Below are positions 8,718 to 17,353 of a stretch of DNA of 64,000 nucleotides, piece by piece. Source of the DNA: Peptoclostridium litorale DSM 5388. Its GTDB lineage: Bacteria > Bacillota > Clostridia > Peptostreptococcales > Peptostreptococcaceae. Under the pieces are notes generated by a model, which was given only the letters and a program-made list of their open reading frames with translations, was not told the DNA's origin and did not search any database. The translations under genes were made by a program, and so were the position numbers. The stretch lies in contig NZ_FSRH01000006.1 in NCBI RefSeq assembly GCF_900141635.1, forward strand, positions 106,488 through 170,487, written 5' to 3'. Position 1 is the first letter of the stretch, and the number at the start of each line of letters is the position of its first letter.

Positions 8718-8863
8718 TTAAACATCAAATGCTCATTTTCAACCTTTTCCTATACGCCTGTCTTGATCTGTGGAGACAGCAATACTCATACAAGAATCCT
8801 GCAATTTTTCACTAAAAATATTACTTATAAATAAATTTTGACTACTCTGCCGCATTTCATTTA

Positions 8864-11605
8864 TTATTCAGAGACCTTTCTCTGATTTTGGCTTCTATAA
8901 AATTCTTCAAAACTTTCCTTCGGCAAAGGTTTGCTGTAGTAATAACCTTGAATAAGGTTACAACCTATACTTTTTAAATATTCTACCTGTTCTTTTGTTT
9001 CCGCTCCTTCTGTTATCACCTTCAAATTTAATTTTTTTCCCATTTCCGTTATAATCTCTGCCATCTCTCCGTTATCGTCCTCAGGATAATCTTTTATAAA
9101 GATTCTATCAATTTTAAGCTTGTCGATATTTAGTTTTTTCAAATAGCTCAGTGATGAAAACCCTGTTCCAAAATCATCTATAGCTACAGATGTGCCCAAA
9201 GACTTAAACATTTTTAATTTTTCATTTATGCTGTCCAAGTCTTCTATCAATAGGCTTTCCGTTATTTCTATTTCAATGTTTTTGGGATTGACCCCATGCT
9301 TTTCAATCGATTTTCTCAGCTGGTTCAATACATCGCTATCCTTAAACTGCACCGCTGATATATTAATTGCTATCTTAAAATCGTCACATTGTAAATCTTC
9401 AAATAATTTAACATCGCCACACACCCTGTCTATTATCCAATTTCCAATTTCAACTATAAGACCTGTCTTTTCAGCTATTGGAATAAATTTTGCCGGTGAT
9501 ACATAACCCAGTTTTTCATTTTTCCATCTTAATAAGGCCTCTGCACCTACAATTTTTTCTTCGCAGGTTTCAATTTGTGGCTGATAATGAATATCTAGCT
9601 CGTTGTTGAAAATCGCCTTGCTTAAAAGCAGTTCCAGTTCACTTTCCTTGCTCAGATGCTCCTTGAATTCCTGCTTGTAGAATTTATAGTTCTCTCCTTT
9701 CTCTCCAAGCAGTATCTCCAGAGCTATATTTGCATTTGAAATAAGTTCGTTTGCATTTTCCCCGTCATTAGGATAAACCGCTATGCCGCTTTTAATGTCT
9801 AAGCATATCTCTTTTTCATTTAATCTAACAGATCTTTTTGTTCTTTCAACAAATTCATCCATAAAGTCTTTGATCATATGAAGACTCTCTTTTGACTTCA
9901 ATACTATTACAAATTCACTTGCACTGGTTTGGGCTACAAAATCCTCTTTTTCCATTATACTTTCAATGCTGTTTGTCATTTCCCTGATCAACTGCTTGTA
10001 ATGACCACTTCCGAATTTTACAATCATTTTATTATAATTCTCAATCGAAAAATATATAATTGCAAACAAATCCTTGTCGCTTTTTATGCTGTTTTCTACG
10101 AGCTCGACCAACAGATTCTCATTGGGCAGATTTGTACTTAAGTTATAGTTCTTTAATTTTGAAACATATCTTTCTGTTTCCTTTTCATTCGTTAAATCCT
10201 TAAATATTCCGATATAATTTACAGTCCTGCCTTTGGATTTGTTTTTCACTGCAATTATGGTTAGATGCTTGGGATATATTACTCCATTTTTCTTCCTATC
10301 CCAAAGGTTTCCTTGCCACAGTCCTTTTTCATTTATTTCTTTCCACATTTTTTTGTAAAAGTCCCGGCTCTGCTTGTCTGATTTGAAATTGCTCGGCTTT
10401 AAACCCATGACTTCTTCACGTCTGTATCCTGTATATTTTTCAAATGCCTTGTTCGCATAGAGGATGTTCGTATTGGAATCTGTAATAATCACTGCATCAT
10501 TAGTGCTGTCTGCAATATCTTTTGTAAGTTTCAATTGATTTTTATCTTTTTTGAAATAGTAAGTCACTATAACAATTACCAGTATAAACAAACCCATCAG
10601 TATTAATGAAATAATCCATGTCCTTTTAATATTAAAAACGGATTCTCCATTTATTAGTGGTATATTTGCAAAATCAAACGAGGACACTATTACCCAGTTA
10701 TTGTCATTATGGCCCCTGCTTATGTTTGATTCAGGGTGAATATGGCTATAGTAGTATATTTCGCTGCCTGACTCAAAAACTCCATTTTCATTTTTTATGA
10801 TTTCTTGCCATAATTCTTTATTTTCATGCGCCAAGGAAACTCTTTCCCTGCCTTTAAACATAAATCCGAAATTCTTATCCTCCTGTTTATTAAAAAGGTA
10901 ATATCCCTTGCTATCTGACAGCATCGCCTCCACAATACCCTCTTCATCTTTTGCAAAGTGCTCTTTGAAAACATTTAGAAAATCCTGCCCTTTGTAATTA
11001 ATCACCAGTACGCCTTTACATTCACCATTTTTAGAATATAAGGGGGTAGCGAATCTTATCATGGGTTCATAAGGAACTTGGACCTTTCCATTTTCAACAT
11101 TTAAATCCATAGGCGATATATAGACCTGCCCATCATTTAAGCCGCAGGCGTATTTAAAATAGTACCTGTCGCTTTTATCCTGCAGTTCTCCCTTGGGAAT
11201 CAATACAACTTCCCCGTTGTCATTTTCAGCCCTGACGATCTCCCTGCCTGTTGCATCCAAAAAACGTATTTGATCAATCTCTGTTTTATTTGATAAAAAC
11301 CTCGAAAACATCTTCTCTAATTCTTTTTCCGTATATTCGTCCGGTTTGCTCGAATATGCTTTCATTTCATTTGAATTTTCCACTACAAATAAGTCATCAA
11401 TCATATTTTCATAAATGTCTTCAATGACATATTTTATTATGCTTGCCTTTTTCTTTTCTTCTACCATTATTAGCTCTGCAGTCTTTTCAACTTCATTTTC
11501 ATAAACATAGTTGTAAAAGCTAGTGAGCAGTATAATCACAGGAACAGCAATTGCTATGTACATTTTCAATATATTCTTAAAATCTTTAATTTTATTCTTA
11601 TCCAT
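8864..11605 (-). CDS. Membrane Cache-PAS-(degenerate GGDEF)-EAL cyclic-di-GMP phosphodiesterase
   Basis: The 913-residue sensor starts with a membrane helix, then an extracellular double-Cache-like domain (about residues 40-320). A second helix (WIISLILMGLFILVIVIV) and a PAS domain (DSTNDAVIITDSNTNILYAN, GYRREEVMG) follow. The GGDEF domain is catalytically ruined: the signature reads TSASEF. The C-terminal EAL domain looks intact (EALLRW, ITESLL, DDFGTGFSSLSYLK, TEGAE). The predicted activity is c-di-GMP hydrolysis, tuned by an external ligand. ATG 11605 was chosen over an upstream GTG because GGAGG is seven bases away. It appears to be transcribed alone. Confidence 0.9.
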   Translation of the reverse strand: MDKNKIKDFKNILKMYIAIAVPVIILLTSFYNYVYENEVEKTAELIMVEEKKKASIIKYVIEDIYENMIDDLFVVENSNEMKAYSSKPDEYTEKELEKMFSRFLSNKTEIDQIRFLDATGREIVRAENDNGEVVLIPKGELQDKSDRYYFKYACGLNDGQVYISPMDLNVENGKVQVPYEPMIRFATPLYSKNGECKGVLVINYKGQDFLNVFKEHFAKDEEGIVEAMLSDSKGYYLFNKQEDKNFGFMFKGRERVSLAHENKELWQEIIKNENGVFESGSEIYYYSHIHPESNISRGHNDNNWVIVSSFDFANIPLINGESVFNIKRTWIISLILMGLFILVIVIVTYYFKKDKNQLKLTKDIADSTNDAVIITDSNTNILYANKAFEKYTGYRREEVMGLKPSNFKSDKQSRDFYKKMWKEINEKGLWQGNLWDRKKNGVIYPKHLTIIAVKNKSKGRTVNYIGIFKDLTNEKETERYVSKLKNYNLSTNLPNENLLVELVENSIKSDKDLFAIIYFSIENYNKMIVKFGSGHYKQLIREMTNSIESIMEKEDFVAQTSASEFVIVLKSKESLHMIKDFMDEFVERTKRSVRLNEKEICLDIKSGIAVYPNDGENANELISNANIALEILLGEKGENYKFYKQEFKEHLSKESELELLLSKAIFNNELDIHYQPQIETCEEKIVGAEALLRWKNEKLGYVSPAKFIPIAEKTGLIVEIGNWIIDRVCGDVKLFEDLQCDDFKIAINISAVQFKDSDVLNQLRKSIEKHGVNPKNIEIEITESLLIEDLDSINEKLKMFKSLGTSVAIDDFGTGFSSLSYLKKLNIDKLKIDRIFIKDYPEDDNGEMAEIITEMGKKLNLKVITEGAETKEQVEYLKSIGCNLIQGYYYSKPLPKESFEEFYRSQNQRKVSE

Positions 11606-11814
11606 CACATGTCCTCCGCCATATTCCTTATAATAAACAATTCTATAACATATACGATATGTTTAACAAATCCAATATGCCTTCACATTAGAATTATACC
11701 AGTTTCACAAAACGCGAAACAGAATACACCATACTTACTGACTCTGTTGAATATAATGTTCAAATTCATCCTTACTATATATTTCAGCTATATAATTCCA
11801 ATTGATTATAATCG

Positions 11815-11862
11815 AAAATGCGCATGCGGGCCGGAATGTCCGGTTCGCATGCGCATTTTTTC
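11815..11862. terminator. Strong hairpin with U-tracts between the EAL gene and 11924 gene
   Basis: A 14-bp perfect stem (11815-11828 with 11846-11859) rich in CGCATGCG carries a nested CCGG/CCGG loop. T-rich tails exist on the plus strand. Its position downstream of the 11924-12313 gene suggests it ends that minus-strand transcript. The rest of 11606-11923 shows no gene and presumably holds the EAL promoter. Confidence 0.75.
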
Positions 11863-11923
11863 TCCATTTATTAATATGCATTTATACTACAACTCTGTAA
11901 TTCCGACGTTCTCTCATGTATTA

Positions 11924-12313
11924 TTAACGCTTTAATACCTCATTCCATTGCTCTCTTTCCACGCTGTCACCGCTTGTATCTCTTATTGTAACAGGGCTTT
12001 TGAATTCGTCTATCATCGCTCTGGCCTTTTCCGCCATTTTAAGGACATGCCCATTCTTAGTCGTCGTAGTCCCTCTTATTTGCTCGTTTAAAGCCGCATC
12101 GTTGATAAGGATAGTTATGTCACGGCCCTCGTATTTTTCAAGCTCTTTGAGCAAATCCATAAGTGCAACAAGCCCTACAACCGCTGGTTTCTTGTACTCC
12201 TTAAATATGCTCTCCCTGCAAACCTGATCCTCATTTTCATATATGCTATATCTGATTTCTATGTCCTCGCCCTCGAAACAACTTGAAATTCCTGCTAAAT
12301 AAGCTGTAATCAT
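11924..12313 (-). CDS. Uncharacterised protein, possible RNase H-like fold
   Basis: A 129-residue cytoplasmic protein I do not recognise with certainty. The order of strands and helices recalls RNase HI-like proteins: two N-terminal strands, a helix (YKKPAVVGLVALMDLLKELE), then strand ITILINDAALNEQI. The acidic residues of the RNase H active site are mostly missing (only IND in strand 4), so an inactive or structural member, or a different alpha/beta fold, is equally possible. ATG at 12313 follows GGAGGAGTAAT. It stands alone between the EAL gene and the Asn-synthetase-like gene, with a terminator after it. Confidence 0.6.
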   Translation of the reverse strand: MITAYLAGISSCFEGEDIEIRYSIYENEDQVCRESIFKEYKKPAVVGLVALMDLLKELEKYEGRDITILINDAALNEQIRGTTTTKNGHVLKMAEKARAMIDEFKSPVTIRDTSGDSVEREQWNEVLKR

Positions 12314-12449
12314 ATTACTCCTCCATTCAATTATCCATACTTCTTCTGTGCACTGCGCACCTTCTGATTATATCACACTTATTATGCTGTGACTGCAAAA
12401 TCAGTTCTATGCATTAGCGTTCCTATATGTTTTGAACAAAATAAATTGC

Positions 12450-13955
12450 TCACCTTTTCATTCTCCTAAACGCCTTTCTTGTCGGGTACAGCATGTCCAG
12501 AGCAACAAGCATTCCCTTTATGTTTCTCTTGAACGATGGGTTTATGGGCTCCGAGAGAACCTGCGGCCACATTTTCTCCATAAGCCTTTTGTAGAGGCTG
12601 CAGCTGTACTTGTTCCTGTATGAAGGCCTTACCGATAGCAGTATCGCCATAAGGCTCCTGCAGCTAAAAGGCGTATATTCCTCTATTGCAATATCAGTCT
12701 CGCTCCTTTGCGAAGCCTCCCATCCAAGCCACTCCTCCCAGCAGAAGAGTGAGAACGGATCCACATTCATGTCCTGCGAAAACCCCATGTTGTTTTCTAT
12801 CCATTTGCCGCTAGTTCTTTTCACATATTCGTTATTGTAGTATTCATCCCTTCCGCCGTATGCTACGCATGTGCTGTAAAATTCATCCCTGTACTTTTTG
12901 GTGTTTCCCCTGTAGCTTCTTATTACTTCGCTCACATGGCTCGACACGTTGACCTTTTCTGGAAACTTCTTGAAAAACACGTTGTATATCCCGGCAAGGT
13001 TGTCTTCCTTGAAGTACGCCGTATTTGCCCGGAATATTTCAGCAAACCTTTCGTCCACATGTTCGGGAGCTTCAATCACATGAAACTCCACTCCCAGCTT
13101 TCCAAGCAGCTTTCGCGGTATCTCTATGTCCATGTGTGAATATTCCATGTGCGGGAATTTTATGACGTAGTACATCACCTTGTCACAGATTTCCCTCGAG
13201 GCTGCAAGCAGTATCCTACTGTCCCAGCCAGCTGTCACAGGAATCAGCAGCTCCCCTCGCAGGGCCGCCGCCTTCAAAAACCCCTTCAGCATTTCCGATG
13301 CGGTGTCTACAGCATATTCAATCCCAACTCTTTCAAGGGGCTTTAAAGGCCAGTACCTCTTAACAGCCCCGGTTTCCATGCTTATATAGTGGTTGGGCTT
13401 GAGGCTTTTAGTGGCCTTGTATATCGTATCTTCTCCAACCCACTGCTTCTTGAAATCCAAAAAAATATCAGAATGGTAGAGCTCCTGTATGCCTATGTCG
13501 GTATTCTCTGCGACATCCAAAAAGCTTGCCAGTATTGGCAGCTGCGCTGCGCACGAAACCCCGTGCTCTCCAATGTGGTAATATACCTCCCGCTGCCCGC
13601 CAGCATCATGGAACATATTGCACTCATTCTCGTCCTCATACATTAAGGCAAACCTTCCGCCTATATCATATGTCGATTCCACAAAATCCATGAAACTATT
13701 GCTCTGCGCCAGCATCCGCCTTATAATGTCGCCATTGCCCTGCTGAGGCCTTTTCCAGTCTAGCATATATCCAAGGAGCATCACCCTTTTCCCTTGCTCC
13801 TCTTCAACTGTGACTTCAAGATCGGGATGGACATAAAGCATTTTTTGCCCAAAGCACACATTGTATCTTTTCCAGCCCAACAGCCCTTCTATTTTTTTAG
13901 CAGTCATAAGGAACTGCTTCCTGAATACAAGTTTGTCGTAGTCGCTATTATCCAT
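12450..13955 (-). CDS. Asparagine-synthetase-like PP-loop protein
   Basis: The 501-residue protein matches the two-domain AsnB architecture. Residues 1-200 look like a degenerate Ntn amidotransferase half without the catalytic N-terminal Cys (it starts MDNSD); the end of that half reads FALMYEDENECNMFHDAGGQRE. Residues 200-500 form an Asn_synthase ATP-pyrophosphatase domain whose PP-loop is PVTAGWDSR instead of SGGxDS. Without the glutaminase Cys it would use free ammonia or an amine, or make another amide bond, as in secondary-metabolite and surface-polymer loci. ATG 13955 follows GGGAGGAAGCC. It is divergent from an acyltransferase/BKACE pair. Confidence 0.8.
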   Translation of the reverse strand: MDNSDYDKLVFRKQFLMTAKKIEGLLGWKRYNVCFGQKMLYVHPDLEVTVEEEQGKRVMLLGYMLDWKRPQQGNGDIIRRMLAQSNSFMDFVESTYDIGGRFALMYEDENECNMFHDAGGQREVYYHIGEHGVSCAAQLPILASFLDVAENTDIGIQELYHSDIFLDFKKQWVGEDTIYKATKSLKPNHYISMETGAVKRYWPLKPLERVGIEYAVDTASEMLKGFLKAAALRGELLIPVTAGWDSRILLAASREICDKVMYYVIKFPHMEYSHMDIEIPRKLLGKLGVEFHVIEAPEHVDERFAEIFRANTAYFKEDNLAGIYNVFFKKFPEKVNVSSHVSEVIRSYRGNTKKYRDEFYSTCVAYGGRDEYYNNEYVKRTSGKWIENNMGFSQDMNVDPFSLFCWEEWLGWEASQRSETDIAIEEYTPFSCRSLMAILLSVRPSYRNKYSCSLYKRLMEKMWPQVLSEPINPSFKRNIKGMLVALDMLYPTRKAFRRMKR

Positions 13956-14220
13956 GGCTTCCTCCCATGAGTATCTTAAATTTTCAGCACTTTATGATTT
14001 TTATCAAATGACATTTTAATATATTATATATTTACCTGTTTACATGCACCTCAACCAAAATGTAATCAGACTGCGAGCCTTAGCGATTTAATATACGGCA
14101 AGTCAAAATTCCACATGTTTGTGTTTAACTTTCTATGACAGGGTAATAATTATCCAAGGAGAATTAGGCATTGAAAATATGAATATAAATATCGGCATTG
14201 AGACGAAAGGATGGCATAGA

Positions 14221-14898
14221 ATGAAAAAGGTTGTAGTGTATGGAATGAATATACTTAGCAAGATGCTCTACTACGACTCACTGGGCAATGAGAATTTTGA
14301 GATCGCCTGCTTTGCTGTTGATGCAGACCATATGCGTGGAAGAAGTCAAATGCTGGGACTGCCCCTTGTATGTATGGATGAAATTCAAGTACTTTACCCT
14401 CCCGACAAATATGACATGGTGGCCCTTTTCGACGGCTACGACTGCATTAGGGACAGGGAGAAAAAGTACCTGGATGCAAAAAACAAGGGATATACCCTGA
14501 GAAACTACATAAGCTCAAAGGCCGACGCGCCTCCCAATATCTCCATGGGCGACAACAACATAGTAATAGGCCAGTCTCACATTGGAATTGAAGGTGTCAT
14601 GGGAAACAACAACCTCATAAGGCAAAACGTATACCTAGGGCATGGCTTCAAACTTGGAGACAACAACGTCATCACCGCAGGCTGCTCAATAGGCGGCGAT
14701 TGTGAGTTTAAAAACAACTGCTACATAGGCCTCGGAAGCACAATAGTGAACAACACAAGAATTGAAGAGGAGACTCTTGTAGGTGCCGGCTGCGTCGTAA
14801 TAAGGAACACAGAGCCGTATTCTAAAAACGTTGGAAACCCGGGCCGCATAATAGCATATCACAAAGAGGAAGGGATGGTGATGAGCGTACATGAATAG
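14221..14898 (+). CDS. Left-handed beta-helix acyltransferase (NeuD/PglD-like)
   Basis: The 225-residue protein has an N-terminal Rossmann-like segment (MKKVVVYGMNILSKML, then CFAVDAD) typical of the PglD/NeuD sugar O- or N-acetyltransferase group. Hexapeptide repeats follow (NNIVIGQ, NNLIRQNVYLGHGF, NNVITAGCSIGGDC, NNCYIGLGSTIVNN) and the tail VGNPGRII. A homotrimer using acetyl-CoA on a sugar or amine is expected. I chose ATG 14221 because it matches the family N-terminus and follows AAAGGATG; the frame is open 34 codons further upstream. Its last 8 bases overlap the next gene, implying translational coupling. Confidence 0.85.
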   Translation: MKKVVVYGMNILSKMLYYDSLGNENFEIACFAVDADHMRGRSQMLGLPLVCMDEIQVLYPPDKYDMVALFDGYDCIRDREKKYLDAKNKGYTLRNYISSKADAPPNISMGDNNIVIGQSHIGIEGVMGNNNLIRQNVYLGHGFKLGDNNVITAGCSIGGDCEFKNNCYIGLGSTIVNNTRIEEETLVGAGCVVIRNTEPYSKNVGNPGRIIAYHKEEGMVMSVHE

Positions 14899-15796
14899 TA
14901 AATTCGTTGTCAATTTCACGCCTACGGGCATGCTGCCTCAAAAGAGCCAAACTCCCCACGTGCCCATATACTGCCGCGAAATCATAGCGGATGTGAAAAA
15001 AGCCTGTCAAATAGGCATAACATCGGTACACCTTCATGTAAGAGACCAGATCACGCACAAACCGTGCTACAAGAAGGAGACATACAAAGAGATAATAAGC
15101 GGCATAAGGGAATTCGCTCCCGATCTGGTAATATGCGTTTCAACCAGCGGACGCAGCTTCAATGAATTTGAGAAAAGAGCCGATGTCCTGCAGCTTGATG
15201 GCGATTTAAGGCCTGACATGGCAAGCCTTACGCTCAGCTCTCTAAACTTCAACACTCAGGCAAGCATAAACGAACCTCCAATGATAATCCGCCTTGCTCA
15301 GGAGATGCTGCATCGAGGCATAAAGCCCGAACTTGAAGCCTTCGACGCTGGTATGATCAACTACGCCAAATACATTATGAAAAAGAATTTGATCAAACCG
15401 CCGTATTATTTCAATCTCATAATTGGAAACATAGCATGCGCCCAGGCCGACCTGGCCCATGTGGGCCTTATGGTCAGAGACCTTCCCGAGCAGTCGGTGT
15501 TTTCAATAGGCGGGATAGGCGGCTTCCAGCTTCCCATGAACTCTCTTGCAATTTCAATGGGATACGGAGTGAGGGTGGGGCTCGAAGACAACATATGGTA
15601 CGACAGCTCAAGGACAAGGCTCGCCTCTAACATCGACCTTGTACAAAGAGTGCATTCTATCGGAAAGGCCAACGGCAGGCAGGTCATGACGCCAGCTGAG
15701 CTTCGCTCCCATTTAGGTCTAAAGAGGGGATTTGGGGAGTATGGCGACCAAGGCAGTTTAGATGTGGGGGATTTTTGCAAAATTCTTGTTAAATAA
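14891..15796 (+). CDS. BKACE-family enzyme (DUF849, 3-keto-5-aminohexanoate cleavage-like)
   Basis: The 301-residue TIM-barrel protein belongs to the beta-keto acid cleavage enzyme family, which condenses a beta-keto acid with acetyl-CoA to give acetoacetate and a new acyl-CoA. The Zn motif VHLHVRD, the CVSTSGR loop, and VRVGLEDN near the C-terminus (Arg, Glu, Asp of the active site) are all present. The true Kce enzyme acts in lysine fermentation, but no other kce-pathway genes (kdd, kal, kam) are nearby, so another substrate is likely. It overlaps the acyltransferase gene by 8 bases and ends at a strong terminator, giving a two-gene unit. Confidence 0.88.
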   Translation: MNSKFVVNFTPTGMLPQKSQTPHVPIYCREIIADVKKACQIGITSVHLHVRDQITHKPCYKKETYKEIISGIREFAPDLVICVSTSGRSFNEFEKRADVLQLDGDLRPDMASLTLSSLNFNTQASINEPPMIIRLAQEMLHRGIKPELEAFDAGMINYAKYIMKKNLIKPPYYFNLIIGNIACAQADLAHVGLMVRDLPEQSVFSIGGIGGFQLPMNSLAISMGYGVRVGLEDNIWYDSSRTRLASNIDLVQRVHSIGKANGRQVMTPAELRSHLGLKRGFGEYGDQGSLDVGDFCKILVK

Positions 15797-15840
15797 GTGA
15801 TGACATCGCACTTTGCCTGCGCGATGTCATCACTTTTATT
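15795..15840 (+). terminator. Intrinsic terminator after the BKACE gene
   Basis: A perfect 15-bp stem (15795-15809 with 15821-15835) begins inside the stop codon of the BKACE gene and is followed by TTTTATTATTTCTT. Confidence 0.9.
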
Positions 15841-15994
15841 ATTTCTTCACATGCCAGAGGTATTTCATACCCTTTTAATATGCCCTTTTTATCAGTCAAA
15901 CCGACTTTTCCAATATATTTTGGGGTATAATGACAATTATAGCCTTTCTACTTTTTATTACATAAAATAAACAAATTTGAACCGGAGGGATATT

Positions 15995-16123
15995 ATGGAA
16001 TTTTAAAAAACAAGCTATAGTGAAATACATACACCGCTGAAAACTTATGGCCTGATCCTTTTTAACGGACATATTTCATCAAGTGAATTGACTGAGTTTA
16101 TTATCCACTTAGAGGTCCAATAG
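15995..16123 (+). pseudogene. Short gene remnant with early in-frame stop
   Basis: An excellent ribosome site (CCGGAGGGATATT) precedes ATG GAA TTT TAA. Past this stop the same frame stays open for 38 codons (KTSYSEIHTPLK..., ending HLEVQ) and closes three bases before the next ATG at 16127. It reads like the leftover of a small gene, or the two ends of a deleted gene, upstream of a clearly decayed diguanylate cyclase. Family unknown. Nothing else is seen in 15841-16126. Confidence 0.4.
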
Positions 16124-16126
16124 ACT

Positions 16127-17241
16127 ATGAAACGCTTATTTCTGTATATCACCTTTTACATTATTATTCTAATGACGGGATGCACAAAAGTGAATATATA
16201 TAATGCCCACGACGGGACTCTTGATTTGTCAGGCCAAACTTTCGATGACAACACGGTATATAAGATGCGCGGAGAATGGAAGATAGCATGGAACCAGTTT
16301 CTCGACCCAGTCAAGGACCTCCAGAAAATAAAAGACCTTGATACCTGCGTCGTTGTACCTCATACTTGGTCTAGGCTTCAGCTTGATGATACTTCCATTG
16401 GAAATCAGGGATTTGGAACGCTGGTGCTAGATATAGATACGGGGATAGAGCCTGTATCACTAGCCGTTAAAAGCACATACATAACATCCGCATTCGACAT
16501 GTATGCCAATGGCACACTCATTGCGTCAAACGGCAATATAGGCGAGACCCCCAACAGCGTGAGGGCCATGTGGCATCCTGTGGTGGGAACAATAGGCGAG
16601 AATAACGGGAAAATTCAGTTGGTTATTCACTTTTCAAATTTCAACCACAGGCGCTTCGTCATAAAAGACTTCTATATCGGCAGTGAATCCGCCATTTCAA
16701 ATCATAAAAACAACAGGCTTGCCATGGACCTGATAGCATTTGGCAGTATTTTCATAATGGGGCTCTATCATTTTATGATTTACATTCTCAGGCGCCGCGA
16801 CAGCGCTTCTTTGTTTTTCAGCCTGCTGTGCTTCTCTTATGCCGGACGAACCCTGATGGTTGGCGACCGCTTTGTATATGAAATATTTCCGGATATTCCA
16901 TGGGAATTGTTTATGAAACTTGCTTATATTACATTTTACATAACTGCCGTTTCAATTGTGCTTTTCGTACAGCGCACGTTTTCTACATTCAATCATACAT
17001 ACGTCAAAAAACTTATGGTGGCAAGTACTTCCATCGCAGTAGTTTCCACAGTAATTCTTCCTCACGTGTATTCGACATATTACTTGTGCCTTTTGAACTT
17101 GTGCTGCTAACCTGTTTTGTTTACCTTCTCGTTGTCATTGTCAAAGCGGCAAGGCTTAAGGAGGCCGACATCGCACTTTACAGGGCAAAGCAGAGCGGCA
17201 ATAACCAGGTGTTTTATTCCAATGCCAATGCATGCACATAA
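16127..17241 (+). pseudogene. 7TM-DISM diguanylate cyclase, frameshifted and internally deleted
   Basis: The first 320 codons encode a lipoprotein-like signal (IILMTGCT), a 7TMR-DISM extracellular domain (GTLDLSGQTFDDN, MRGEWKIAWNQFLDP) and several of the seven membrane helices. Near 17080 the frame shifts. The alternative frame continues the last helix (FELVLLTCFVYLLVVIV) and jumps straight into KEADIALYRAKQSGNNQVF, the last ~20 residues of a GGDEF domain. The linker and about 130-150 GGDEF residues are missing. The GGDEF signature itself is gone, so no cyclase activity is possible. Confidence 0.85.
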
Positions 17242-17277
17242 ATGCACTCCATCCTCAATACATATTGTTTCAATTAG

Positions 17278-17353
17278 TTCTTCACACATACAAACAGGGG
17301 ATGGATTCATTTTTTTATTCATGAATCCATCCCCTGTTTGTATGTGTGAAGAA
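17278..17353. repeat. 33-bp perfect inverted repeat overlapping the hydrolase 3' end
   Basis: Arms 17278-17310 and 17321-17353 are perfect reverse complements with a 10-base T-rich loop. The right arm encodes the last residues of the hydrolase (FFTHTNRGWIHE), and the stop codon lies in the loop. There is no U-run after the distal arm, so a standard terminator is doubtful. A hairpin protecting the mRNA 3' end or an inverted duplication of the gene end are alternatives. Confidence 0.85.

Noticed and set aside
14119-14220. Upstream extension of the acyltransferase frame by 34 codons
   Set aside because: The extension lacks family similarity and a ribosome site at proper spacing; ATG 14221 fits the family start.
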